From contig JANCRA010000114.1 in the NCBI GenBank assembly GCA_024362935.1, forward strand, positions 868,001-932,000: a stretch of 64,000 bases of DNA, in the 5' to 3' direction. Positions 32,238 through 43,263 of this stretch are shown here, piece by piece. The stretch's first letter is position 1. Each line of letters opens with the position of its first letter. A model generated the notes under the pieces. It was given only the letters and a program-made list of their open reading frames with translations. It did no database searches and was not told the origin of the DNA. Source of the stretch: Setophaga petechia. Taxonomy: Eukaryota; Chordata; Aves; Passeriformes; Parulidae. A program made the translations under genes and the position numbers.

Positions 32238-33775
32238 GTCATCTTTGAGACTTCTTGTTGGTTTCATTTTGGAAGTTCTTTTCCTCTGTTCTACTTTTTA
32301 GATATTGTCTACGAAGAAAAGCCATTCGCTGTGCCATTTCTCATTTTGCTTCTCTCCACCTTCCCTGTGGCCACACTCTGTGTCAATGAGATGCTGCGCT
32401 CTTGGTGGCTTTAAACAAAGAAGTATCCAAGTAAAGTTTTCTGCAGAGATGCCCTTTTGTTGCCTTCTCTGGAGCTGCAGCAGCAATGTCTGTGTGCAGA
32501 GCTGGGGGCAGATCAGGGCTGGCCCAGCAGCTGTGCCCAGCAGCAGCAGCACTTGGTGTTGCCAGTGCTGCTGCCGTGGCCCTGCCCTGCTGCCCTGGTG
32601 GCCCTGGTGTTGCTGCAGGGCCTGAGTGCTCTCGGGGCCGGGCACAGCCCTGGGGGTGGCAGTGCCGGGGCTGCAGCAGGGACAGGCCATGGGCACTGCT
32701 GGGGCAGCGCTGACGCCTCAGGCCAGGCCCTGGGGGCTCCAGGCTCCTTGCCCAGGCTCTCTCAAGAACACAGCCAGGCCAATGCTCAGCACAGAAAACC
32801 CCTGTGAGCAGCCCCAGGCTGGCCGTGGGCAGGCTGGGGGCAAACAGCATGGCTGGGGCTCTGCAAGGGCCCTGGGGCAGACGGGAAGGAGCAGCAGAGC
32901 AGGGGCTGATCCATCCCCAGTGCGCTGCACAGCCCAGGGCAGCGTCCCAGAGCGTCCTGATGGAGCTGCCAACAACATCCCCCCTCTGCAGCCCTGGCCT
33001 CTCCCCCAGCTCACACAGGTGCCCCATCCTTGCAGGCACAGACACGGCAGCACTGGCTCAGCAGCCCCTGTTTGCATTGCACACAGCAGGCAGGAGCACC
33101 CCCATGCTGGTGCTGTGGGGACATGAACCTGAGGCAGCACAAATGCCATCAGCCCCTGGGGCCAGCAAGGGCTGGGGGACACCAGGGAAAGCACTCAGCT
33201 TTGTCCTGGCCTCTGCACTCAGCCAGAAAGTTTGTTCCCATCAGCTGGGAGTTTCCTGTCCCACTGCAGACGCTGTTGCTCAGAGCCAGGGCTGCCTGGC
33301 AGCCATCCCCAAACTGCCCTGAGCATTTCCTTTGCTTCACCTTTGCTTTCTTTACTCTTCCTGATACAATTTTTTTCTTTTTTTCCACTCACCCTTGTTC
33401 CCTCCCCTGCACACAGCCCATCCCTGTTTGCCCTTTCCTCTCTGGCCCCACTCCCCATTGCAGTTCCTGACTTGGCTCCATGGGAACGTCCCTTGGGCAG
33501 CAGGATCATCCTACAAGTGCTGCAGGAATTGTCTGCAGGCTCCTGCAGTGCCTGCTGCTGCTCCCTTGCCAGAGGCACCCCAGGTAAGGGGGGCACATCT
33601 GGGCTGCTGTGTCTGCCTCTGGGGCTCCCTGTTCTGGGCAAGGAGGAGGAGCTGCAGAGGCTCTGCAGGACGGACAGGATGGGCTTTGGGGCTGGCAGGA
33701 GAAGCTGAGGGATCTGGGCTGCTGGACCTGCTGAAGAGGAGGCCAAGGGCTCATCCTGCAACTACTCCAGTGGTG
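32238..33775. other. Non-coding flank of OR copy 1
   Basis: Contains CAG/CTG-rich low-complexity sequence (32470-32760) and a block mirrored at 55225-56755. Long frames on both strands are shared with the other copy but are compositional (A, G, L, Q-rich) and lack domains. Confidence 0.5.
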
Positions 33776-33779
33776 GTGT

Positions 33780-34235
33780 CAGAGAATCCCAGAATCCACA
33801 ACGCTGGAAAAGACCTTGTAGATCATCAAGTCCAACCTGTGCCCTGTAAGTGCCTTGCCTCCCTTGAGTCTCCTCTTCTCCAGGATAAACAACCCCAGCT
33901 CCCTCAGCTGCTCCTCACAGGACTTGTGTTCCAGACCCCTCCTCAGCCTCATTGCCCTTCCTTGGACACGCTCCAGCCCCTCCATGTCCTTCCTAAATTG
34001 CGGGCCCAGAACTGGACACAGCACTCGTGGTGCTGCCCAAGCAGTGCTGAGCACAGGTCCTGCTCCTGCTGGCCACAGCATTCCTGATCCAGGCCAGGAG
34101 CCATTGGCCTTCTTGCCCACCTGGGCACACTGCTGCCTCATGTCCAGCCTGCTGTCCATCAGTCCCTGCAGGTCCCTTTCTGCCTGACTGCTCTCCAGCC
34201 ACTCTGGCAGCTTCTCGAAGGAGGGAGGCAGGGAG
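33780..34235 (-). mobile_element. CR1 LINE 3' fragment, minus strand
   Basis: On the minus strand it encodes the C-terminal part of CR1 ORF2 ([37 protein letters not shown]). It then has the noncoding tail TGATGATCTACAAGG-like and TGGGATTCT. Mirrored by 54605-55225. Confidence 0.85.
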
Positions 34236-34239
34236 GGAA

Positions 34240-35665
34240 TGGGTCTAGATCCAGTCCTTCCTGAAATGTGGTGTTTGCTGGTACTGCCAGTTCCCAGATC
34301 TGGATATTTCCCTATTCTGGCAAAGCCCAAGTGCAGCAATTTGCTGGCAAAGAAAGCCCAAACCAGACCAATACCTGGTGCCTACACCAACCTGATCTCG
34401 TGTTTGCTGACACCGCCAGTGCCCAGATCTGGAATTTTTCAGATGCCTGCACAGCATAATTCCAGCAATTTGCTGGCACGGAAAATTAGCATCTGGCAAT
34501 TTCTCAGTGCCAGCACAACCCAAATGCAGCAATTTTCTGGCAAAGAAAGCCAGAACCCAGCAGCTTCCTGGTGCTGCCACCAGCACCACCCAGATCTGGT
34601 GTTTGCTGTGTAAGTGCCCAGATACAGAAATTTCCCAGGGCTAGCACAGCCCAAGTCCAGCAATTTGCTGGCACAGAAATCCAAAACCCATCAAATGCCT
34701 GGTCCTGGCACCACCAAGATCTGGTGTTTGCTGGCACTGCCAATACCCAAATCCAGCAATTTCCTGGTACCAGCACAGCACAAATCCAGCAATTTGCTGG
34801 CAAAGAAACCCAAAACCAAGCAAATACCTGGTACCTACAGCAACCTAATCTTGTGTTTGCTGATGCCACCAGTGCCCAGATCCAGAAATTTTCCGGTTCC
34901 TGCACGGTATAATTCCAGCAGTTTGCTGGCACAGAAAGTTAACATTTGGCAATTTCCCGGTGCTGACACATTCCCCACCCAGATCTGGTGTGCGCTGGCA
35001 CTGCCAGTGCCCACATCTGGAAATTTCCCTCTTCCAGCACCGCCCATGTCCAGAATTTGCTGGCAAAGAAAGCTAAAACCTGGCAATTTCCCATTCTCAG
35101 CACCGTCTAATCGGGTGTTTCCTGGCAGCAGAACCCCAGGAAGGAAGGAAGGAAAGAAGGAAGGAGAAGAGGAAGGGGTCCAGATTCAGTCCTTCCTGGA
35201 GCCTAAAGCCTGAAATGGGGTGTTTGCTGGCACTACCAGTGCCCAGATCTGGAAATTTCCCTATTCTGACACAGCCCAAGTGCAGCAATTTCCTGGCACA
35301 GAAATCCAGAACCCGTGGCAGCTTCCTGCTACTGGGTCTGGCACCGCCCACACCTTGTGTTTCCTGCACAGGAACCCAGATTTGGAAATTTCTTGGTGCC
35401 AGCAGCGCCCAAATCCGGCAGATTTCTGTCGCTGGCAATGACACCACCCAGATCTGGTGTTTGCTGGCAGCACCAGCACCCAGATCTGAAACTTCCTGGT
35501 GCTGGCACAGCCCAAGTCCAGTGATTTGCCGGCACAGAAAGTCAAAATTTGGAAATTTGCAGGTTCTGGCTCCAGCACCACCCAGACCTGGTGTTTGCTG
35601 GGACCGCCAGTGCCCAGATTTGGAAATTTCCCGATGCCTTCACAGCCCAGGTCTAGCAATTTGGT
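34240..35665 (+). repeat. 100-135-bp minisatellite
   Basis: About eleven units, each with TCTGGTGTTTGCTGGCAC, CAGTGCCCAGATCTGGAAAT and CAGCAATTTGCTGGCA. Units start near 34269, 34398, 34600, 34721, 34852, 34988, 35117, 35218, 35356, 35456 and 35590. A short GGAA/GAAG run (35140-35175) interrupts it. Long frames here follow the repeat only. Confidence 0.8.
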
Positions 35666-36070
35666 TTTAGGCTAGCTGAGGCAGAGAAGTTCCTTTGGAC
35701 CGTGACTTTGCTTTTTCTTGGAACTGTTTAAACCTGCTCTGGACTGAAAACCCAGAAAAACACCGGCAGCTCACACCTGTGGCCCACCAAGGTCTGGGAC
35801 ACTGCATTCCAGCACCAGAGGGACTTAGAAGAGACCGAGTGAGCCAACTGCAACCCACAAAAAGGACTTTCTGAATTTGCCTCTCTGTGAGAGGTTTTAT
35901 TTAATAATATTCATTTTTCATGCTTGTGAATACTTTACTTGTTAAATAAACTGGGGTTTTTTCACTTTTCTTGAGGGAAATCTTTTCCTGAACTAGTAGG
36001 AGGAGAGGTGGCTTGAACTTGCTTTCTAGATGGACCCCTTTTGGAGGTTTCCTCCCCAAATTTGCCCTAA
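35666..36070 (+). mobile_element. Probable LTR fragment
   Basis: Contains AAATAAACTGGGGTTTTTTC near 35943-35962, a likely polyadenylation region. It ends with TTTGCCC and CCAGTACAAA, shared with the end of the LTR near 21650. The 5' end is not clear. Confidence 0.45.
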
Positions 36071-36497
36071 GCCAGTACAAACAGTCATCATGAAAATTTC
36101 ACCAGTGGCATAATTTCCTGGTGGCAAATCTTGTGACAAAAGCTTAACCTTGTTCTGCATGAGAGATTCTTGGGAAGAGCAGACAGGAGAAGATTCCTGG
36201 AAAACTGAAACAACTTTCCAGAAGTGAAATGAAAATGAAAGAAACAATCCAAGATGTTTTCCTCTATGTATTTCTATGCTCCCCTTTTTCATCTTGCACC
36301 ACTTCTCCATCCCAGTAATTCCAGATGCACCGCACCTCTAAGATCGGTGACTTAGTGATTATTAGACACTCGAAAATACCGTGAGCCACACATAGTTTTC
36401 CTTCCCCTGTTTTTACTCGAAGGCAACACTGGAGATGTAAGTGCAGTGCTCGGGTCAGGTAGGAATCCTACCCCAAGGGAAGGTGTCCTGACAGTGT
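36071..36497. other. No gene recognised
   Basis: AT-rich, without clear frames or repeats. It lies just upstream of the CpG-rich 5' region of the MROH gene. Confidence 0.5.
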
Positions 36498-36710
36498 TTG
36501 ACCCTCAGCAAGGACAATGCCCAGCAGCAGGCGAGGGGATTGCTTGTGCCAGTGTGCAGGAGTCAGGGCACTGCCTCTGAGCTCAAGGCTGCAAAGTTCC
36601 CGTGTTTGGACAGACTCGGGGCTGTCCCCGGGGCGCGCGGGGCTCGAACGTGGGGCTCGTGGGGCGAGCGGGGAACGGACACGGGGACGAACGGCCCCGG
36701 TGCTTCAGTT

Positions 36711-36795
36711 GCAGCGGCAGCAGCAGCGGCGGCAGCAGCGGCGGCAGCGGCGGCAGCGTTGGCAGCAGCAGCGGCGGCAGCAGCAGCAGAAGCAG
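36711..36795 (+). repeat. GCN/CAG trinucleotide repeat
   Basis: About 28 triplets of GCA, GCG and AGC type in the CpG-rich region before the MROH coding sequence. A C/T-rich tract follows at 36818-36870. If translated it would give poly-Ala, poly-Gln or poly-Ser depending on frame; I treat it as 5' noncoding. Confidence 0.85.
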
Positions 36796-36879
36796 ATATA
36801 CAGATACACTTAACGATCTTTCTCTTTTTCTTTCTCTTCCTCTATTTCTTTCTCTTTCTCTCTCTTTCCCGCTGTCGGG

Positions 36880-37383
36880 CACCCTTCTCTCGGGGTCCCT
36901 TGCCCGGCGTCCCTCTCCTCTCCCCGCCTCCCTCTCCCCTGCCGGGCCGGGCCATGCCCCCGGCCCGCCCCCGGCTCCGGGCGGGGCTGCCCCGTGCCCG
37001 GCCCCGGCCGTCCCGCCGCGGTCTCGCCTCCGCCCGGCTCTGGCCGTACTGGCGGTGGCGCTGCTGGGCGGGCATCAGTGGCTGGTGCGGGGGCGGCATC
37101 GCCGCCCTTCGGCTCCGCCTGGCCCGACCCCGGCCCCGACCCCGGTCTCGGCTCCCACCGGGGCCCTCGGAGGACACACGCGGCGCGGCCGCTCCCGCCG
37201 CCTCCGCTGCGGCTTCCCCGGCCCGAGCTCCGCCGCTCGGCAGCGCGGCCGCCGGCCCCGAGCCTCACGTGCCGCGTTCCAAAGAGGCAACGCCTGGGCA
37301 TGGCCGGCCCGGGGCGGCTGAGGGGCGCTCGGGGGCCGTTGCTGGCCCCGGGCCGAGCGCTGACAGCCGCGTCTCGCCCGCAG
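36880..37383 (+). promoter_or_regulatory. CpG-rich 5' region of the MROH gene
   Basis: Very CpG-dense DNA directly upstream of the first certain exon. Two frames are open through it: one starts at an ATG at 36953 and runs into the exon at 37384, and the other has a hydrophobic stretch (LAVLAVALLGG). The true first exon cannot be chosen from sequence alone. Confidence 0.5.
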
Positions 37384-40300
37384 GGAAGGCGCAGGAGGCC
37401 CTGCATGAGCGGGACCGGCTGGGTTCGCTGCTGGGGCGCGCTCCAGCCACAGACATTGAGCAGAGAGCCCTGAGAGTGCCCAAGCTGGCCTGGATGGAGG
37501 AGGAGGAGGAAGAAGGCCCTGGAGCTGCCCCAGCACAGGAGACTGAAGAGGTGGTGCCGTTCAGTCCACCGCAGGAGAGTGAGTGGCAGAGCTGGGCTGC
37601 AGGGCTGGAACCTGCAGCCAACTTGGCGCCATGCCATGCCATGCCCTGGGGAAATGCCCACAGACAGGATGGAAGAGGGGCCGGGCAGACACCCCGCAGT
37701 GGCCGTGCTCCATCCCCCTGGAGCATCCCGGGGCTCTCCCTGCCTGGGCAGCGCAGGGCTGGCCTGTGTTCTCCGGCCTCTCCCACAGCCCCTCAGCTCT
37801 GGCTGTGCTCGCTCTTTGCCAGGTGCAGCCCTGGAGCGCACACAGCAGCAGGAATCCAGCCATGGCCGCTTCCGCAGCACAGCGCAGGTACCTGCAGCCA
37901 CCCCCACCTGGGGTGGGCCTGCTGTCCCTGCTCAGCCCAGCACCGTGTGCAGCACTCCATGCAACATCCCCGGCTTCGTGCCCTTCTCCTGCAGTTTGTC
38001 TGCAAATTCATGAGGAGAATTCGGCAGGAAGAGACCATCGCAATGGGCACTGGCCTCAGAGCACATTCAGAAGTCCTCGAACATGAGACCAGCACTGCCC
38101 TCCTGTCTATGCTTGTAGAGGAAGATTTTTACTATCCAACCCAAGTAAGCAGCCTGTAGCCAGGGTTTGATCCTCCCAGGAATTGCTTGGCCTCCCAAGC
38201 CACGCATGCTGGTTGCTGTGAGCCTTTGAGGCCACTTGGCAGTGCAGTGGGAAGGGCAGCACTTCTCTGGGGAAGCTGGCAACATTGCTCCCTCTGGCAG
38301 CTTTCCAAGTCTCCCTGTGCCTTCTCCAGGTGCCCGCCATGGTGAGGTTCATCCACCAGTGGCTCGTGGCCAATGATTGTGCTGAGCACAGGCTGGACAA
38401 GGCCCTGCTGGATCTCACAGAGGCACAACCAGATGACACAGTCATGGCGCTCCTGCGTGTGGCCCCGTCCTGTGACAGGTATGGGGCCCAGCTGCCCAGA
38501 GGGCTCAGGCCTCCCCAGCCCATCACCCTGTACAGCCTGGCCCAGGTATTTGACCAACAGAGACTTCCAGGGCCCTCTGGCTGCTGCCTTTCCCAGCCCT
38601 GGCACATCAGCCCCTGAGCCTGCTGCCATGCTCCCTCCCTGCCCCTCAGGGCTCTGTCCCCACCGGGCTGGGTGGCCTGGCTGCTGCTGGCCAGGGCCAG
38701 TGGGCAGAGGCAGAACTGGCAGCCAGCTCAGCTCCCCCTGGTGCTGTGTCTGAGACCCGCCCTGAGACACAGCTCTGACCCCACAGAGCTGCCATGGCCA
38801 TGTGGAAGACCATCATGGGCTCAGCCAGGACTGCGGAGCTGGCACAGATGATCCTGCTGGATGTACTGGGGAGCTGGCCAGAGCGCAGCACGTGCACCTC
38901 CGATGGGGACAAAACGGGTGTCTTTGCCCTGGCTGTGAGTTTCTGCAACGAGCCTTTGCTGGCCCCAAGGCTGCCTCTCCAGCAGCTCTCCATCCTCCTT
39001 CCCCCACTGCATCTCCCTGCCTCAGGTGCTGGCCTGAAACCTGGCCCGGGGGCAGCTTCAGGCCCATCGGGCCGTGTGCTCTCCCTGCCGCTCTCCGGGC
39101 CTCTCCCTGCCACGCTCGGGCCCTGCCACACGGACACCTGGGCACTGAGCGCTGTCTCGGGGGGCTTTGTCCTTTGCAGGCAACTGTGGTGATGTGGAAG
39201 ATGCTCCAGGAGCCCCCTGTCCCACATATAGTGATAGTGTATTTCCCCCGCCTATTTGTGCATCTGCTCTTCCAAGTGTTCCTCAGCACAGAAGAGATGC
39301 CAGAGGAGGTCGATACCTTCTGGAAGGGATGCCAGGAAGAGCATGGCCTTGCCACCAGCCCCAACAGGTGCTCCATCCCACTCCTCCTGTCCCTGCCACG
39401 TGGCTTGCCAAGGAGCCAGTGCTGCCAGCGTGACCTGGGCTTTGCTGTGCACACAGGTTTGCAGTGTGGACCCTGAAGTCCCTGCTCTGCCAAAAGCAGT
39501 ACAACGATGTTGTGGTGGCAATGGAACGCAGGTGTGGCTGGGACACGCTGCTCTCTGTTGACACCCGCCACTATGCCGTGGGTCTGCTGGCCAGGTGAGA
39601 CTCCCTCTCCCCACTCCTCTGACATTTGTTCTCTGTGCCCAGAGTGACCCACACAGTCCCCGTGGTCATGGGCCAGAGGGCCTTGTCACTGAGGGACGAC
39701 CAAGCACACTGGAAAAGGCTGGGAGAGGAGAGTGGCCAAAAGGAGGCACCTCTGAAATAGCCCAGGTGCACTTGCAGGCTGCTGGAGAAAGACCTGACTT
39801 GTGTGAGTCACTCCTGGGAGAGGTTTTATTCTCCTGGCTCACAGTCTTGTTGATTTTTCTCCTGCCAGGGAGATGTTCTGCGTCTCCATACCCTCCTGTT
39901 CCCAGATTCTTCGCTACCTGCTCCAGCTGCTCAGCACACAGGAGCCACGCTGGGATCTGCCTGCCCTGGCATTCCTTGTGGAGGTGAGCCTCAAGGGCAG
40001 CGCTGCCTGCCTGAGCTGCCTCCCAGCTCTCTGCCCTCTCACAGCCGCAGCTGCCTGGGTCGGTGCCCGTGCCCTGTGCTGCTGCCTGGGCCCAGCCATG
40101 TGTGGCTCCGGGCTCCTGCCGGCCGGCTCCCTGTCACTGCCCTGTGCCTTTCAGGTCCTCGAGTGCCTGGACTTGAGGGAACGTGATGCTGACAGAGTCC
40201 TGCAAATCTTCTCAAGGTACCTGCAGAGCGAGTGCAGGGAGAGGCGTCACCTGGTGTTCAAGGCCCTTCTCAAGCTCACTGACGATCCCTTAATGGTGAG

Positions 40301-42546
40301 AAGGGGGCAGTGGCTGAAGCTGCGCAGGCAGCGTGGGGCTGGGCAACGCACTTGCTTGGCCTTGCCTGGGCTTGGGGCGCTGGGGCAGCTGCTCCCAGCT
40401 CTCCTGCCTCCCGCTTCAGCTGCCCCAGTGCGTTGGGACGGGCCTTTGGCCTCAGGGTGCTGCGGCAGCAGGGTGACCTTTCATAAACTTGTGTCCCACA
40501 CAGACCAAAAAAATGTGGAGCCTGACTAAAAGACTTGTGGGAGTCCTGTGGGATGAAGATGGAGAGATAGTTAAGATAACAGTCATGGTACTCAGCTTTA
40601 TAATCTTGGAGAAGGACACTCCAATACCCAGCCCCATTGCCCTGCAGCTGGCTGAGGGGCTCCTGCCACTCTTTGACCATGTAAGGTTCTGTGCCCCCAG
40701 CCATGGCCACTGGCTGCTGCCCGGACACTGGGTGCCCTGTGGAGATGCAGGCCTGCATCCAGGTGTGCGCCTCACAGCCCCTGCTGAGATCTTCTTTTCT
40801 TCTCTTCATACAGGATAATAGCCAGGTGAAGCAACTGTCCATATTGCTCTTCCAAACACTGCTGAGTCTTCCGCTGGAAAAGAAAACAAAGGACCTGAAG
40901 GCAGAAGTGCGCCACAGCCTGCTCCCACTTTTCTTCCATTGCCATGATGGGAATCAGCGTGTGGCACAGGTGAGGACTTGTGGGCTGCTGGTGTGCCCTG
41001 GGAGGGGACTCGGCTGCCTCCTGCTCTGGTCATTTCCTGGGCATCAGCCTCCTCCAGGCTATGGCACTGGGACGCCCGTACTGCACCCTGGGCTGTGGGG
41101 CCATATCCGGGGTTCTGCTGCTCTCCAGGTCTCCCGGGAAACGCTGCTTCGTGTGGTCAAGTTCCTGAAGAGAAAAGATCTAGAAAAACTGGTGAAGAAG
41201 GAGAAACTCTGGATTTTCACCAATTGCCTAGTAAGGACAGGCTGCAACCCCCACCCTCAGCCTGGAGAAGGCCCTTGAGGGCGGTGCTCAGTGTGCGGGG
41301 CTGGCAGCTGTGCCCCTGCCCACTGCTGCTGCAGCCAGAGGCCGTGCGGGCTCTTCTCCAGGCTCCCATGGGCCCGAGCCGGGTGCCCATGGAGCCCCGG
41401 CCTGGCGGGGCCATGGGCCAGCACCACGGCTCCCCGGGCAGCAGCCGACCCTCTGCCCCCTGCCCTCGGGAGCCCTTGGCCAGCGGCTGCTGGCCGTGCC
41501 TCAGGGCTGTGTGGGCAGGGGAGGCCGGGGCTGGGCGCAGTCAGCGCCCGGCCCAGGGGCTGAGCCTGTGCCAACCCTTCCCTCCTGCCGCTCTCTGCAG
41601 CTGGCAGAGGACAGGAGCAGAGCGGCCGAGCACCTGCACCAGGCTCTGGGCTACCTGCAGAGCCCACAGGAGCCCCTGCGAGAGGCGGCCGTCAGGTTCA
41701 TGGGTGAGCCCGGAGCCCGTGCTCCCTCCCCGCCCCGGCCTGGCCCATCTCGGCCCGCGGCAGCTCGGCCCCAGCCCCGCCTGCTGCCCCGGCAGCGCCA
41801 GCCGCGCCCGGCGCCGTGGAGCCCCGCCTGGCCTGGCCATTGCTGCTGCCGCCCTCTGGCAGCCGCGCCCTTGGGCGGCAGCGTGCACCAAGGGCCGGGC
41901 TGAGCCCTGCCGGGCCAGCAGCCCGTGTGGCCACAGCGCCGCCAGCGCCGCTGGCAGGGAGCTGTGCCGCTGTGACAGGCTCTGTGTTCACAGGCATGGC
42001 CGGGCGGCACCTGATGGGGAAGAGGCAAGAGTTCCAGCTGATCTGCACTGGTGAGTGAGGGCAGCGGGCTGACAGCGGGGGCTGCCAGGGGGAGCTGCAA
42101 GTCCTGCCCCGGCTGTGGAGCGCTCTGCTCCCTGTGCAGACGAGGGCTGGCCTGGGCAGAGCACACACACAGAGATTTCAGGGCCACAGGGCGGGGGGGT
42201 TCATGGCTGCTCTTCGGGCTGATCCCCTTGCTCCCTGCTCCTCTCTGGCCATGGCAAGAGCCGGTTGGGATAGCCCTGGCAGGGGGCTCTCCTCAGCTCC
42301 CCACATATCCGAGATCTGACCTTGGCTCTGTTTCTCTCTCTTGCAGCCCTGGAAGACATGGAAAATGACATCAGCCTCTCTGTGAGAAGCCTGACAATTC
42401 AAACTTTGCATATTCTCAGGGCAGTACACAGAACTCAATATTTCACCTTTAAGAATCTGCCCGATCTACTTCGCAGGGTGTGGAAGACAGGGCAACATCT
42501 GCTGGGACGCAGCAGGCTGTGCTGCTGGAGCTCTGCAGCAATGTGA
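36953..42546 (+). CDS. Maestro heat-like repeat (MROH) family protein, 15 exons
   Basis: HEAT-repeat protein of the MROH family, expanded in songbirds; molecular role unknown, repeats usually bind proteins. Exons with GT-AG borders: 37384-37578, 37823-37887, 37995-38144, 38330-38478, 38787-38934, 39180-39367, 39457-39594, 39869-39983, 40155-40295, 40504-40680, 40814-40969, 41129-41230, 41601-41703, 41994-42050 and 42347-42546. I checked the phase across every junction and the frame stays open for about 694 codons, so the gene looks intact. An acidic segment (MEEEEEEG) lies in the first certain exon; amphipathic helical HEAT units follow, such as FVCKFMRRIRQEE, VRFIHQWLV and LLQLLSTQEPRW. The start is uncertain: the ATG at 36953 is in frame if no intron precedes 37384. 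The stop lies 34 bp before a retroviral LTR. Confidence 0.85.
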
Positions 42547-42575
42547 TCCCAGAGGCTCTGTCTGCTGGTGTCACC

Positions 42576-42578
42576 TAA
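42576..42578 (+). other. Alternative stop in another frame of the last MROH exon
   Basis: From about 42515 a second frame reads LELCSNVIPEALSAGVT to TAA here. It looks at least as natural as the annotated C-terminus, so the last exon may carry a one-base frameshift near 42500-42515. This is a guess without a homologue alignment. Confidence 0.3.
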
Positions 42579-42580
42579 CC

Positions 42581-43263
42581 TGAAATAAAAACACAACAGG
42601 GCAGGAGACTTTTCTCCTTTTAACGCCTTTATTAAAGGGATCAGCTCAGGATTAGGAAGCTCGACGAGGCGGCCGTCTCTGTCTTCTTCCCAGCGTGGCT
42701 CAGAGGAGGAGGATGTGCAGCTTTGTCCACAAGGGGCAGAGCCAGGGGTCCGATCCTCACAGGAACTCCTGGGCGGGACCCCGGTATTTCTCTCTTTTCC
42801 CTGCTTCTCAGCTCCAGGTCTTGGTCCCAGGCAGCTTCTCTAGTCAGGGCGAGGGGCACTAAGGTCTCTCAACATCTCTGCAGGTCTAGCACTCTATTCC
42901 TCACATCCACGAATCATTCTAATTCTTCAATTTTATATTTGGCTCGTTGGTTTTGGGGTTTTTATAAGTTTAATACGTCCCATGGTACAGTGGTTCTCAA
43001 AATCTACATATTGTAATGCCTCCTTCCTCTCCAGATTCTCCCTGCCTGATAAGGAGAAATGTATCAACACAAAAGGAGGGCTATCTACCTGCCTTGGCTA
43101 GGGTCGTTAAGTGATACAAAGAGAACTATTAACTCTAACGACTTATAGTTAACATAACAAGTAACCCTGCCCAGCAGTTCTGCCTCGGCAGCTCTGGTTT
43201 ATAGATGCTGTAACTTAGTTTTTTTCTACTGATATAAAATTTAACAAAATTCAGTTCATAACA
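42581..43263 (-). repeat. 3' LTR of ERV1-like provirus
   Basis: 683 bp. On the minus strand it has TATAAAAT near 42930 and AATAAA near 42628. Its plus strand reads TGAAATAAAAAC at the end that touches the MROH gene, giving an AATAAA (42584-42589) in the sense of that gene. Confidence 0.9.

Larger units (their letters stand above)
28990..34240 (+). repeat. Inverted segmental duplication, copy 1 (with OR gene)
   Basis: Matches 54605-59965 in reverse complement. Landmarks in order are tandem 150-bp units, a G/C-rich upstream block, the OR gene, a downstream CAG-rich block and a CR1 tail. Noncoding parts appear 95-98% identical by eye. The two copies are separated by about 20 kb. Confidence 0.9.
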
